64,000 nt of DNA from Streptomyces sp. KMM 9044 (GTDB taxonomy: Bacteria; Actinomycetota; Actinomycetes; Streptomycetales; Streptomycetaceae), in the NCBI RefSeq assembly GCF_024701375.2, contig NZ_CP113910.1, positions 6,634,001 through 6,698,000 on the forward strand, written 5' to 3'. Position numbers and translations under genes: made by a program. Positions 12,190-21,617 of this stretch are shown piece by piece. The notes beneath the pieces are model-generated. The model ran no database searches, was not told the DNA's origin, and saw only the letters and a list, made by a program, of their open reading frames with translations. Within the stretch, counting starts at the first letter, position 1. Each line of letters starts with the position of its first letter.

Positions 12190-12352
12190 ATCGTGCGGAG
12201 GCCGGTTGGGGGCTAGGCCAGGTTGCGATTCCGCCGTTCTGTCCCTGTTGTGCGAGGTGCCTTCTATTCGCGTGGTCAATGCGCCGCACCGTCTTTCTGC
12301 ATTCCGATGTGGGGGTTCGCTCCGAAGGGTCTGAGCAGAGATGGTCAATGTT

Positions 12353-12383
12353 GGATCGATATCTGGCCTATCTGGGTCGATCC
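12353..12383. promoter_or_regulatory. Inverted repeat upstream of the PAS-LuxR gene
   Basis: GGATCGA (12353-12359) is mirrored by TCGATCC (12377-12383) with a 17-bp spacer. It lies in the gap between the PAS-LuxR and LAL genes, about 165 bp upstream of the chosen luxR start, within a stretch with several GATC/TGATC motifs. It could be an operator, but the factor is unknown. The rest of the gap (12190-12552) is AT-richer and shows no gene. Confidence 0.35.
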
Positions 12384-12552
12384 TGATCGCACCTGATCAA
12401 TTGTGGTCGAGCCTAAGGATGCGTCTGCGGAGGGTCAAGCAAACTTTTGCGTGACTGCAAAACATTGTGGTTCGGTGGTTCGGTGGTGCGGTGGGCGGGT
12501 CGATATTCGGCCACGGTTGGCGTTTATCGCTGCTGTCCGTTTGTGAGGGGGT

Positions 12553-15441
12553 TCACAGTGGCTGGTCGTCCCCGAGGACCTTGAGTGCCTTAATGAGGTC
12601 GGAACGTCCAGAAATATCAAGTTTCCGATAGGATCGGGTCAGATGTTTCTCCACCATGCGTGACGACGTGCCCAGCCGACTGGAGATCTCGGAGTTGCTG
12701 AGGCCGGCCGCGGCCAGCTCCGCGACCTTTCGTTCGGACGGCGTGAGCCGATGCCCCGCCTGTTCGGTGCCCTTCGAGCCGCCGCCCGTCAACTGCTCGC
12801 GAATGCTCCTCGCGAGACTGTGGACTCCGTATTCGGCGGCCAGCTCCTGTGCCCGTTTCAGGGCGGCGGTCCGCCTGGTGCGACCCGTTTCCCCATGGGT
12901 CCCCAGCGCGTACAGCGCACGACACAGCTCGTAGCCGTTGCTGCCCTTCTCCAGGACCGCGACGGCCTCTTCGAGGCACTCGAAGCTCTCCTGGCCGACG
13001 GTGATCCTGCCCAGGACCACGAGAGAGCGGCCGACACCGGCGGGCGCCCCCCAGGCGCGGGATCGGTCCACGTCCGTCCGGGCCACGGCCAGGGCTTCGT
13101 CATGTTCGCCCAGCCGGTGGTGCATGAGTGCGGTGCGGGACGGCCACGGCAGGACGATCGGGTTGCTCCAACCGATCTGCTCCGTGCGCAGGCCTGCAAT
13201 CCGGTAGTGGTAGAGCGCGCCGCGGGGCTCGTTGCGCCGGGCGGCCAGGGAGCCGCGGGCCATGTGCAGCAGCGCCGTCAGGTACTGGTTCTCGGCGTCC
13301 AGCCGGTGATGTGTCAGAAGCCGCTTTGCCAGCTCCGGCTGGCCGGTGGCGAGCGCGACCCTCGCGAGAGCCCCCACGCACATGGTGGGCAGACCACTGG
13401 TCTCGGGCCCCGCGAGGGCGTCGGCCCGCAGCACCTTGTCCCCGGCGTCGGCCGGATGCCCGTCGGCCAGCGCGACCACGGCCTGTTCGCACCGGATGAC
13501 GGCCTGCTCGACGTCACCGCCCCGGCGCTGAGCCAGCCGGTACGCCTCGTGCAGCCAGCCGGCCGTGCCCTCCGTCCGTCCGGCCGCGGCCAGAACGGTC
13601 ACCGCCAGCGGGATGGTGGAGTGGACGTGCTCGGGTGCGGGCGGTTCCTGTTCCAGGAGCCGGGCGGCAAGGCCCGCCAACCGGTCGGCGGGGGCGGCGT
13701 TGGCGAGGAAGGCTATGTACATCAGGGAGGTGACCAGCTCTCTTTCTCCTCTGGTGCCCAGCCGGGGAGACGGCCCGAGGTCGCGGAACCTGCGCAGCGC
13801 CCGCGTGATGTGCGCGGGGTCCTGCGCCGAGAGGATGTGCTCGTGTGCCTCCAGGCGCAACATCAGTTCCTGCTCCACCCAGTCGTCGCTGTGGCAGCGG
13901 CTCAAGGTGTCGGCGACCTCGGCCCGGACGTCGTCGATACGGAAGGTCGGCGGGTCCATCTGCAGTGGCCCCAGCCGTGCCACCGCGTCAGCACGCTCCA
14001 TAACCGATTCGAGCAGGGGTACGGCCTCCACGATGTGCCGCACCGAGGCGGCGGTGGTGAAAGCGCGTTCGGCTGTCGCCAGGTCGACGAGCAGCCGGGC
14101 TCGGTCGCGCCCGGAGAGCGAGCCGTCCAGCAGAGCGCGTCGCAGATATCGGGCCGAGTCCCGCGGCGAGCCGCGACGCAGGGCGCTGTCCGCGGCGGTC
14201 CGCAGGATCCGCACCGCCCGTTGGCCCCGCAGGTTGCTTGCCGCCATCAACTGTTCCGCGGCGAGTTCGGCCGGATGGCCGGTGCGGTGCAGCAGTTCGG
14301 CAGCCGCCTTGCGCATCGCGGTGCGTTTCTGGGGCGGCATGTGCTCTTCGAGCAGGTCCCGCAGCACGGTCCCCGAGGTGAGTCTGCAGGAGTGCGGATC
14401 CACGAGACTGGCGAGCCGTAACACGTCGATCGCCTCCGCCTCCTGTGCCTCGTCGACTGCGGCGAGGCATGCCACGAACCGCGAGTCCGCGACTGCGCCG
14501 AGCACGGTCAGCGCGTACGCCGCCCGCCGTACGTGATCCGGCTGCGACCGCAGGAACGCGGCCAGGCGCTGTCGTATGCGTTCTGGGCGCAGGGCGGCGA
14601 CGATGGCGGCGTGCGCCGAGGTGGGACGCAGCCCCAGGTACAGCGCCTCGTCCAGCAACGCCCGCAGCAACAGGGGATTGCCGCCGGAACGCGTGGCCAC
14701 CGTCTCCACGAACGCCGCGTCGGCCGCGCCCCCGAAGCCCTCCTCCACCAGCGGGCGCACGCTGTCGCGGCCGAGCGCCGACAGCTCCACTGTCCGGTCG
14801 GCGGCCTCGTCCGCGGACGGGGGAGAGTCCTTGGCGGGCGTGAGCAGTTGTCGAACGTGCTGCCGGGTGCCACCCACGTCGCCCGGCAGCACGGAGAAGA
14901 CGAAGAGGATCCGCTGCTGCCGACGCCGCGCCAGGGATACGGCCAGTGCCTGGAGCGACTCCGTGTCCGCCCACTGGAGGTCGTCCACCATGAGCACCAC
15001 CGGCCGGTCCGCGGACATGGAGTCCAGTAACGCCGCCAGCCACCGGGGCGCCTGCCGCCGACACGGCGCGGAACACGAGAGAACCGCCGAGAGCATACGG
15101 TCGGAGTCCGCCGACAGGCCGGACGGGATCGAGGACGACGCGCCCTCGGGCAATGAGGCGGCCGCGTCCCGCAGCCAGCGGTCGCTGCCCTCGCCCGGTC
15201 CCAGCGCCGAGTCCACCAACTGCCGGACCACCCCGAGTCCGAAGCCTTCCTCGGCCTCCGAGGCCTGGGCCCTGAGCAGCAGTGCCCCCTGCTCACCCGC
15301 GAGCGCCGCCAGGGCCTCCAGAAACGACGATCTGCCCACGCCCAGAGGGCCGCGTACGACCAGGAGTGAACCCCGCCCGCTCCTGGCCCGGAGGAGAGCC
15401 TCGGTGGCCTGCGCCAGCTCCGACTCGCGTTCCCAAAGCAT
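12553..15441 (-). CDS. LAL-family LuxR regulator with ATPase domain
   Basis: This 962-residue large ATP-binding LuxR regulator has an N-terminal nucleotide-binding domain: a Walker A-like GPLGVGRSS (usual Lys replaced by Arg) near residue 30 and Walker B VVLMVDDLQWAD near residue 150. A long helical middle part follows. The C-terminal LuxR helix-turn-helix begins LTPSERKVAELAAAGLSNSE and ends in RKLDISGRSDLIKAL. The ATG at 15441 is preceded by GAGGAGC about 8 bases upstream. LAL proteins commonly act as pathway-specific activators of macrolide and polyene clusters, and two in tandem next to PKS genes fit that role. The Lys-to-Arg change in Walker A may weaken ATP hydrolysis. Confidence 0.9.
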   Translation of the reverse strand: MLWERESELAQATEALLRARSGRGSLLVVRGPLGVGRSSFLEALAALAGEQGALLLRAQASEAEEGFGLGVVRQLVDSALGPGEGSDRWLRDAAASLPEGASSSIPSGLSADSDRMLSAVLSCSAPCRRQAPRWLAALLDSMSADRPVVLMVDDLQWADTESLQALAVSLARRRQQRILFVFSVLPGDVGGTRQHVRQLLTPAKDSPPSADEAADRTVELSALGRDSVRPLVEEGFGGAADAAFVETVATRSGGNPLLLRALLDEALYLGLRPTSAHAAIVAALRPERIRQRLAAFLRSQPDHVRRAAYALTVLGAVADSRFVACLAAVDEAQEAEAIDVLRLASLVDPHSCRLTSGTVLRDLLEEHMPPQKRTAMRKAAAELLHRTGHPAELAAEQLMAASNLRGQRAVRILRTAADSALRRGSPRDSARYLRRALLDGSLSGRDRARLLVDLATAERAFTTAASVRHIVEAVPLLESVMERADAVARLGPLQMDPPTFRIDDVRAEVADTLSRCHSDDWVEQELMLRLEAHEHILSAQDPAHITRALRRFRDLGPSPRLGTRGERELVTSLMYIAFLANAAPADRLAGLAARLLEQEPPAPEHVHSTIPLAVTVLAAAGRTEGTAGWLHEAYRLAQRRGGDVEQAVIRCEQAVVALADGHPADAGDKVLRADALAGPETSGLPTMCVGALARVALATGQPELAKRLLTHHRLDAENQYLTALLHMARGSLAARRNEPRGALYHYRIAGLRTEQIGWSNPIVLPWPSRTALMHHRLGEHDEALAVARTDVDRSRAWGAPAGVGRSLVVLGRITVGQESFECLEEAVAVLEKGSNGYELCRALYALGTHGETGRTRRTAALKRAQELAAEYGVHSLARSIREQLTGGGSKGTEQAGHRLTPSERKVAELAAAGLSNSEISSRLGTSSRMVEKHLTRSYRKLDISGRSDLIKALKVLGDDQPL

Positions 15442-15938
15442 CGTGCTGCTCCTCGGAATCGCCCATGCAGAAGAAATCCGGAATTGTCCGGGGGGGATGA
15501 CCCACTTGTCCTTGAAATCTTGAGCGTCAGCAGATCATGGGGAGGGGGGTGTCAGCAAGGGAAAACGGACAGACGATCAATCGTGATTCGAAAATACCAC
15601 TGTGTGTCAATTTGGGGGTGAGAGTCCAAAAACGATCGGCGTGACGGCCGGCCGGGAAGGTGGTAGGTTCGCTTTTGTGTCCTGGAGGGCCTTCCCTCTC
15701 GCATGCCCCAGAAGAACGCGAGGAATGGGCCAGTGCATCGCGCGTAGACCCGCCCCGCAATGAACTGGAGGGGTTGAATCGTTTCGGGGTGTCGGTGGCT
15801 GCGGCGATCCCGTGGGTCGACACCAATTCATCTGGTAGCCCACTACCTGACGAAAAATGCGACAGCGGCTGCAACGGATACTGGACGGCTGAGGCGCGGA
15901 CAACGGGATGACCGTCAGGTGCCTCGGCCTGGATGGTG
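15442..15938. other. Intergenic region between two LAL genes
   Basis: I see no convincing gene here. The part near 15540-15620 is AT-rich for this genome and probably holds the promoter of the downstream LAL gene. A small inverted repeat, GGTAG (15834-15838) with CTACC (15843-15847), is the only symmetrical motif that I noticed. Confidence 0.5.
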
Positions 15939-18833
15939 CTACCGCTCGTGGACGGCGGCCCCGTCCATTTCCGACATCTCCAGGGCGGTGCGCAGTTCCC
16001 GCCTCCCCGACAGACCCAGCTTGCGGTACGCCGAGGTGAGATGGGCCTCGACCGTCCGCTGCGTCACGAACAGTCTCTCCGCGATCCACGCGTTGGACCT
16101 GCCGTCCGCCGCGAGGCGGGCCACCTGTGACTCGCTCTGTGTCAGCGTGTCCAGCCCCCGGGAAACCGGCTGGCGCGGCCGGGCGCCGGTGGCGAGCAGA
16201 GCGCGGTGGGCGTCGGCGTGCAGGGATCGGGCGCCGATGGCGTACGACTCCTCCCAGCCCTGGCGCGCTACCTCGCGGGCGGCCTTCCGGTATCCGAGCC
16301 GGTGGAGTGCCACTCCCCGGGCGACCCGTACCCGCGCCCGCAGCAGTGCCGCCCGGGTGCCCACGAGTACCTGCTCCGCTTCCTCCAGCAGGGGCGGCCG
16401 CTCGTCCTCGGACACGGCCGCTGCCCACAGACCGAGCCCCGCCCCGAGGACGCACGGCAGGTCCGCGGACCGGGCCGTGGCGACGGCCTCCTCGGCCAGT
16501 GAGAGGGCCGCGTGACTGTCGCCCAGGGCCAGATGAGCGTGCCCCGCCCAGTACCACCACGACGAGACGGACGGGTTGGTGCGCTGCCACGCCGTCTGCC
16601 TGCGTCCGCACTCCAGGAGATCCTCCAGGGCCTGCTTCGGTTCCTGGCGCACCAGGTGCAGTCGGCCCCGGGCGCAGAGGAGTTCGTTCCACTGCCAGGA
16701 GTCCGGAAGCGGGTCGTGCAACTCCGCCTCCAGAGAGGTGAACTCCGCCGGATCTCCGACGTCGACAAGGGTGTGGAACCGGACGGCCAGCGACAGCGCC
16801 CGTTGTGGGCTGCCGAGCTCGACCGTGGAGTTCCCGAGGGCGCTGGCGGTGGTGCGCAGTGCCGCGTCGAGAGAGCCGAGCCGCAGGTGGGCTTCCGCGC
16901 TGAGCGTGAGCAGATCGGGACAGGTACGGTCGAGCGGCGCGTCGGTGGCCTCGATCAGTTGCCGGCAGACGAGTTCGGCCTCATGCGGCCGATCCGCGTA
17001 GAGGAGCACGGCGGCGGCGCAGGCGAGGTGGTCGGGGGCGTCCGTGGCCGGTGTGCCGTGGCGGCACACCGTGCGGGCCGCGGCGAGCGAGTCCGCGACA
17101 CGGTTCGCACGTGTCACCGAGAGGAGGGCGCGGGCCACGAGGAGGGCGCGCTCGTCGGGCGTTTCGCCGGGCAGCGAGAGGTCGAAGGACGCGGTGCCGA
17201 GCAGCTCGGCGATGGAGGCCCGGTTGGCGGTGGCCGCCAGCAGCACCTGGGCCTCCAGCAGATGAGGGGCACTGGAGGCGGAAAGGGACGCCGCCGCGTC
17301 GGAACGGTACTGGGCGAGCAGCTCCAGCGCGCGGGCCACCTGTCCCTGCCGGGTCAGCGTCCCCGTGAGCGCGCCGAGCGTCCGCAGCCGCAGATCGGAG
17401 TAGGGGGCCGACTCCAGCGCCGACGTCAGGTGGCGGATGCTTGCCTCCGGGTCCACCCACGTCTCCGCCAGGCCCAGTTCGGTCAGCAGGCCCGGGTCGC
17501 AGTCGCTCTCGGTGCCCTCCGGCACGCACGCCCGCAGCAGCTCCACCGCTCGCTCCGGCGAGAGGTGGAGCATCGCCTCCCGGGCCGCCTCCCGCAGCAC
17601 GACCCGCGCCCACGGCTCGGCCGCTGTCGTCGGCGCCCGGCGCAGATGCTCGGCGACGTCCGCGGCGCTCTCCCCGCCGTCGTGCAGCAGCCGGGCGGCC
17701 CGGCCGTGCGCGGCGGCGCGTTCCTCGTCCGACATGTCGGCGAGCACCGCGTTGCGTATGAGGGCGTGAGCGAAGTACCAGTTCGTGCTGTCGGCCGCGG
17801 TGATCAGCCCGAGGGAGATCAGGACGAGCAGTGAGCGGTCGAAGACGGAGTTGTCCAGATGGGCCAGCCGTGCGCATGTCTCCAGGGAGGCGCCGTCGCC
17901 GAGCACGGCCAGTGCCCGCGCTCCCTGGACGGTCGCCTCCGGCTGCCGGTGCAGCAGCCTGGTCACCCGCAGCCGCACGGCGGGAACGTCCTGCTCATCC
18001 ACCGGCGTGAAATAGTCGGCGGTGAGCGGGAGTTCCTCGTTCCGCAGCTCCATGAGGAACTGCGTCACCGTCAGCGGGTTTCCGTTCGTGGCGGCCAGAC
18101 ACGCGTCCTGGAACGCGAGGCACGTCTCCGCCCCGATGAGCTGCCGGGTGAGCAGACCGACACCGTCGCGGGTGAGCGGGCGGAGCCGCAGGACCTGGCA
18201 CAGCGGGGACGCGGCCACCTCGTCGAGTGCCGGGACGTCGGTTCCGCCGCGCCGGGCGAGCACCAGGAACACCGGCAGTCCGGCCAGCCGACGGGCGGTG
18301 TGCGCGAGGAACCGCAGCGACGCGTGGTCGGCGTCGTCCGCGTCGTCGACGACGATCAGCAACGGTCCGCGAGAGGCCGCGGACCGGACACACCCGTGCA
18401 GTTCGGTCAGGACGCTGAAGGACGGGTTGCCCGTATCCAGGTCGTACCACGCCAGCGAGGGCGAGCCGGTCTCGATGTCCCAGCCACTGGGTATGCCGGG
18501 CCGAGGAGCCACGGGCAACCCGGCGGGTCCGCCGTCATGCAGCTCGGCGAGCAGGGCGAGCGCGGTGCTCAGGGGCAGGCGATGCCCCTCCCGCCCCGCC
18601 CGGGTCCGCACGACGCGCAGATCCAGGGAGCGGGCCTGCGCTGCCAGCCCGCACAGCAGAGTCGTCTTGCCGATGCCGTCCGGGCCTTCGAGGATCACCA
18701 GGGCGGGGGCGCCCGCCGCGGTTCGCCGGGCGAGCTCACCGAGGACAGTGAGCTCGCGCTCGCGCTCCACCGGCTTCGGGCGGGATCCGTGCGGCCGTGC
18801 CTCCGGAGAACCGCTCGCGCACGCAGTGGTCAT
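15939..18833 (-). CDS. LAL-family LuxR regulator with intact Walker A
   Basis: This second LAL regulator has about 964 residues. Walker A is intact (EGPDGIGKTTLLCGLA, near residue 45) and Walker B is LLIVVDDADDAD. The C-terminal helix-turn-helix runs from LTQSESQVARLAADGRSNAW to RKLGLSGRRELRTAL. I chose the ATG at 18833 (MTTACASGSPE), preceded by GAGAGAGG; an open frame extends further to 18917. The gene is transcribed in the same direction as the other LAL gene and the PAS-LuxR gene, but 497 bp separate it from the next gene, so each may have its own promoter. The tandem 15-bp repeats at 18924 lie in its promoter region. Confidence 0.9.
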   Translation of the reverse strand: MTTACASGSPEARPHGSRPKPVERERELTVLGELARRTAAGAPALVILEGPDGIGKTTLLCGLAAQARSLDLRVVRTRAGREGHRLPLSTALALLAELHDGGPAGLPVAPRPGIPSGWDIETGSPSLAWYDLDTGNPSFSVLTELHGCVRSAASRGPLLIVVDDADDADHASLRFLAHTARRLAGLPVFLVLARRGGTDVPALDEVAASPLCQVLRLRPLTRDGVGLLTRQLIGAETCLAFQDACLAATNGNPLTVTQFLMELRNEELPLTADYFTPVDEQDVPAVRLRVTRLLHRQPEATVQGARALAVLGDGASLETCARLAHLDNSVFDRSLLVLISLGLITAADSTNWYFAHALIRNAVLADMSDEERAAAHGRAARLLHDGGESAADVAEHLRRAPTTAAEPWARVVLREAAREAMLHLSPERAVELLRACVPEGTESDCDPGLLTELGLAETWVDPEASIRHLTSALESAPYSDLRLRTLGALTGTLTRQGQVARALELLAQYRSDAAASLSASSAPHLLEAQVLLAATANRASIAELLGTASFDLSLPGETPDERALLVARALLSVTRANRVADSLAAARTVCRHGTPATDAPDHLACAAAVLLYADRPHEAELVCRQLIEATDAPLDRTCPDLLTLSAEAHLRLGSLDAALRTTASALGNSTVELGSPQRALSLAVRFHTLVDVGDPAEFTSLEAELHDPLPDSWQWNELLCARGRLHLVRQEPKQALEDLLECGRRQTAWQRTNPSVSSWWYWAGHAHLALGDSHAALSLAEEAVATARSADLPCVLGAGLGLWAAAVSEDERPPLLEEAEQVLVGTRAALLRARVRVARGVALHRLGYRKAAREVARQGWEESYAIGARSLHADAHRALLATGARPRQPVSRGLDTLTQSESQVARLAADGRSNAWIAERLFVTQRTVEAHLTSAYRKLGLSGRRELRTALEMSEMDGAAVHER

Positions 18834-18923
18834 CAAGCGTGTCCCTCTCTCCCGGGGTGCCGCCGACGCCACCGGGACATCTGCGCCCAAACCTCGGACA
18901 CCGTCCATGGGGACCACGGGTGG

Positions 18924-18964
18924 TGTCCGGCCAAATACTGTCCGGCCAAATACTGTCCGGCCAA
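18924..18964. repeat. Tandem 15-bp repeats upstream of a LAL regulator
   Basis: TGTCCGGCCAAATAC is repeated 2.7 times head to tail. The block lies about 90 bp upstream of the LAL start codon and 36 bp before the IS630 insertion. Iterons of this kind could be regulator binding sites or a replication-slippage product. Confidence 0.75.
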
Positions 18965-19001
18965 GGTCATCTTTGCCTATACGGGCCTAGCAGATCTCCT
19001 A

Positions 19002-20170
19002 GAGTCTCGTGATTCCGTCGGCGTTACGTGATCTTGTGTGGCAGGGTCTCTCGGTGTGGAGCTCTCCGTGGAACAGGCCGCAGAGTTGCGGGAGTTGGTG
19101 AACAGTCGGGATGTACCCGCCGACATGGCGACGCGGGGCCGGATCGTGCTGTGGTCGGGCGAAGGCCGTCGACGCAAGGACATTGCCGAGCCGCTTGGCG
19201 TATCGCTGCCGACGGTGGACCGCTGGAAGCGGCGTTATGCCGAAGTCGGACTGGCCGGGCTGGAAGGCGACCGGCCCGGCGGGGCCCGGGAACAGGTGCC
19301 GGCGCGGGTGCGGGCCCGTGTGATCGCGTTGACCCGCATGACGCCGCCGGATGGCACGGGGCTTTCGCACTGGTCCACACGCGAGTTGGCAATATCTGAA
19401 GCGGACCGAGGGCATCTGCGTGTCCTGGCACTACATCGCGCGGATCTGGCGCGAGGAGCATCTCAAGCCGCACCGGAACGGCACCTTCAAGATCTCGAAG
19501 GACCCCGCGTTCGCGGAGAGGGTCGCCGACGTGATCGGCCTCTATCTTGCCCCACCTGGTGGCGCGGTGGTCCTCTCGATCGACGAGAAGACGCAGATCC
19601 AGGCGCTGGACCGGACCCAGCCGGTGCTGCCGGTCGCCTTCGCGGCGAGCGAGAAGCGCACCGCCGACTACGTCCGTCACGGCACCACGAACCTGTTCGC
19701 CGCCCTGAACGTGACCACCGGCGAAGTGATCGGCGAGTGCGGGCCGACCCGGAACGGCAAGGACTTCCTGGCCTTCTTGAAGAAGGCCGTCAGACCGCAC
19801 GCCGAGAAGGACATCCATGTCGTCCTGGACAACCTCTCGACGCACACCACCCCGGAAGTCAAGGAGTGGCTGGCCAAGAACCCGCACGTCCACTTCCATT
19901 TCACTCCCGTCGGGTCCTCGTGGCTCAATCAGATCGAGATCTGGTTCGGAATCCTGACCCGGCAGTCCATCCGCCGAGGCACCTTCTCCAGCGTCAACGT
20001 CCTGATCAAGCAGATCCGCGACTACATCAACTCCTGGAACGAGAGCGCGAAACCGTTCACATGGACCGCGACCGCCGGCGAGGTCCTCGCGAAGGTCGAA
20101 CTCGTCGCGACCAACGTGAAGAAACTCGTCAATAACAACTCGAACTGACATGAACAGGATCACGAGACAC
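19002..20170 (+). mobile_element. IS630-family insertion sequence
   Basis: The element is 1169 bp. Its ends are GAGTCTCGTGAT on the left (19002-19013) and the inverse of GTGTCTCGTGAT on the right (20159-20170). TA flanks both sides (19000-19001 and 20171-20172) within a CTAG context, the target duplication expected of IS630/Tc1-type transposition. It separates the LAL regulator promoter from the P450 genes. Confidence 0.9.
19038..20148 (+). pseudogene. IS630-family transposase, frameshifted
   Basis: The first frame gives the helix-turn-helix part (LSVEQAAELRELV ... RKDIAEPLGVSLPTVDRWKRRY) up to about 19390 (STRELA). The DDE catalytic part continues in another frame from WQYLKRTEGICVSWHYIARIW to KKLVNNNSN, and includes VLSIDEKTQIQALDR, VVLDNLSTHT and GSSWLNQIEIWF. 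The shift is one nucleotide skipped, or two missing, near 19390. Some IS630 elements use programmed frameshifting, but I see no clear slippery sequence, so this copy may be inactive. Confidence 0.85.
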
Positions 20171-20330
20171 TAGTTCCGATAAATGGGAGGTACTTGAACT
20201 CTTTATAATTCCTCCGTGCAGCCTCCATGAGCGGCCCTGTCGCTCGTGCCGCGGTGGGCAGCCGCGCAAGGCCGCACCGATGTGAGGACCTCCGCTCCGT
20301 GTGTGACGCGGTGATCTCTTCTCGGCCGCC

Positions 20331-21551
20331 TCAGTCCCAGGCCACCGGCAGCCTGTCGACGCCGTAGTGCACGGCGCGGTCGCGCAGCGGCACCTCCTGG
20401 GCCGGCGTCGCCAGCCGCAGCGTCGGGAACCGCTCGAAGAGGCCGCGCAGCCCGATGCGCAGACTGGTCCGGGCCAGATGCTGGCCCAGGCACTGGTGGG
20501 CGCCGAAGCCCAGCGCCAGGTGCTTGCGGGGGACACGGGTGACGTCCAACTGATCCGGGGAGCTGAAGACCTCCGGGTCACGGTTGGCGGCGGGCAGGGA
20601 CAGCACCACGGTCTGGCCCGCCTTGATCGTGGTGCCGCCGATCTCCACGTCCTCCAGCGCACACCGGCTCGACCCCATATGGGAGATCGTCAGATAGCGC
20701 AGCAGCTCGTCCACCGCACCCGTCTCGTACAGCTCCGGCCGCTCGCGCAGCAGCGCCAGCTGGTCCGGGTGCTCCAGCAGAGCGAACGTGCTCAGGGAGA
20801 GCATGTTCGGTGTGGTGTCGAGCGAGCCGCCCAGGGTGAGAACCCCCAGGTTGACCAGTTCGTCCTCGGTCAGCTCGCCGGTCGCCGCCAGCCGCCCGAA
20901 GAAGTCCTCGCCCCGTTCGGCCATCCGCTCCCTCACCATCGGCCGGATGAGCCCGTCCATCGACTCCAGGTGATGGATGAACTCCTCCAGCGTGTAGGTG
21001 AGCGTCATCAGTGCCGAGAGGTGCTCCTGGATGCCGTCCATCAGCTCCGGGGAGACGCCCATCAGCGAGCACACCGAGCGCAGGCTGGCCTTCTCCGCGA
21101 AGTCGGTCAGCAGATCGGCGGGTGAGCCCGCGGCCGCCATCTCCTCCAGCGTCTCGTCGACGATGCGCTTCAGGTGGGGCTCGTACTGCTGGATGCGCCG
21201 CAGCGTGAAGTGACCCGCCAGCAGCCGCCGGTACCTGGTGTGTTCCGGGGCGTCCATCTTCGCGAACGACCCGGGGAGCGAGGGCTGCGGCGCGTACTCG
21301 GTCATCGGGAACGGCGGCGCGACCACGTGCGCGAGCAGTTCGTTGCGGTGGCTGAACCGGTCGTCGGCGAGGATCTGCCGGACCAGGTCGTGCCGCGTCA
21401 CCAGCCAGCCGGAGGTGTCCTTCGGTGCCACCTGGAACGTGACGGGACTGACCGGCTGCTCGGCGCGCAACCGGGCGTACTCGGCGGGCGGGTCGAACGG
21501 GCACTTCCCCCGCTCCGAGGGAATCACGGGAGGCTCGGGCCTGGTCTTCAT
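20331..21551 (-). CDS. Cytochrome P450 (first of two tailoring P450s)
   Basis: This 406-residue soluble bacterial P450 probably hydroxylates or oxidises the polyketide. The heme-binding motif is LGFGAHQCLGQHLAR, with the Cys ligand near residue 355. The K-helix ExxR is in VDELLRYLT. The I-helix reads LTLGGSLDTTPN, so the usual acidic-Thr pair is represented by DTT. The start ATG follows TATGGAGTGACCTC. The gene lies 66 bp after the other P450 on the same strand, so they form an operon read from the 22.8-23.1 kb divergent promoter. The IS630 right end lies about 160 bp past its stop codon. Confidence 0.94.
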   Translation of the reverse strand: MKTRPEPPVIPSERGKCPFDPPAEYARLRAEQPVSPVTFQVAPKDTSGWLVTRHDLVRQILADDRFSHRNELLAHVVAPPFPMTEYAPQPSLPGSFAKMDAPEHTRYRRLLAGHFTLRRIQQYEPHLKRIVDETLEEMAAAGSPADLLTDFAEKASLRSVCSLMGVSPELMDGIQEHLSALMTLTYTLEEFIHHLESMDGLIRPMVRERMAERGEDFFGRLAATGELTEDELVNLGVLTLGGSLDTTPNMLSLSTFALLEHPDQLALLRERPELYETGAVDELLRYLTISHMGSSRCALEDVEIGGTTIKAGQTVVLSLPAANRDPEVFSSPDQLDVTRVPRKHLALGFGAHQCLGQHLARTSLRIGLRGLFERFPTLRLATPAQEVPLRDRAVHYGVDRLPVAWD

Positions 21552-21617
21552 GAGGTCACTCCATAGGGCGGCGCGAAGCGAGAGACGAGTCGGGAAGGGA
21601 CGACGGACGCGGACGCC

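Noticed and set aside
15527..15874. Possible 115-residue minus-strand protein between the LAL genes
   Set aside because: No recognised domain, no ribosome binding site and an AT-rich stretch typical of a promoter region.
19024..20163. Long minus-strand open frame opposite the IS630 transposase
   Set aside because: It mirrors the transposase reading and has no domain; the inverted repeats and DDE motifs support the plus strand.
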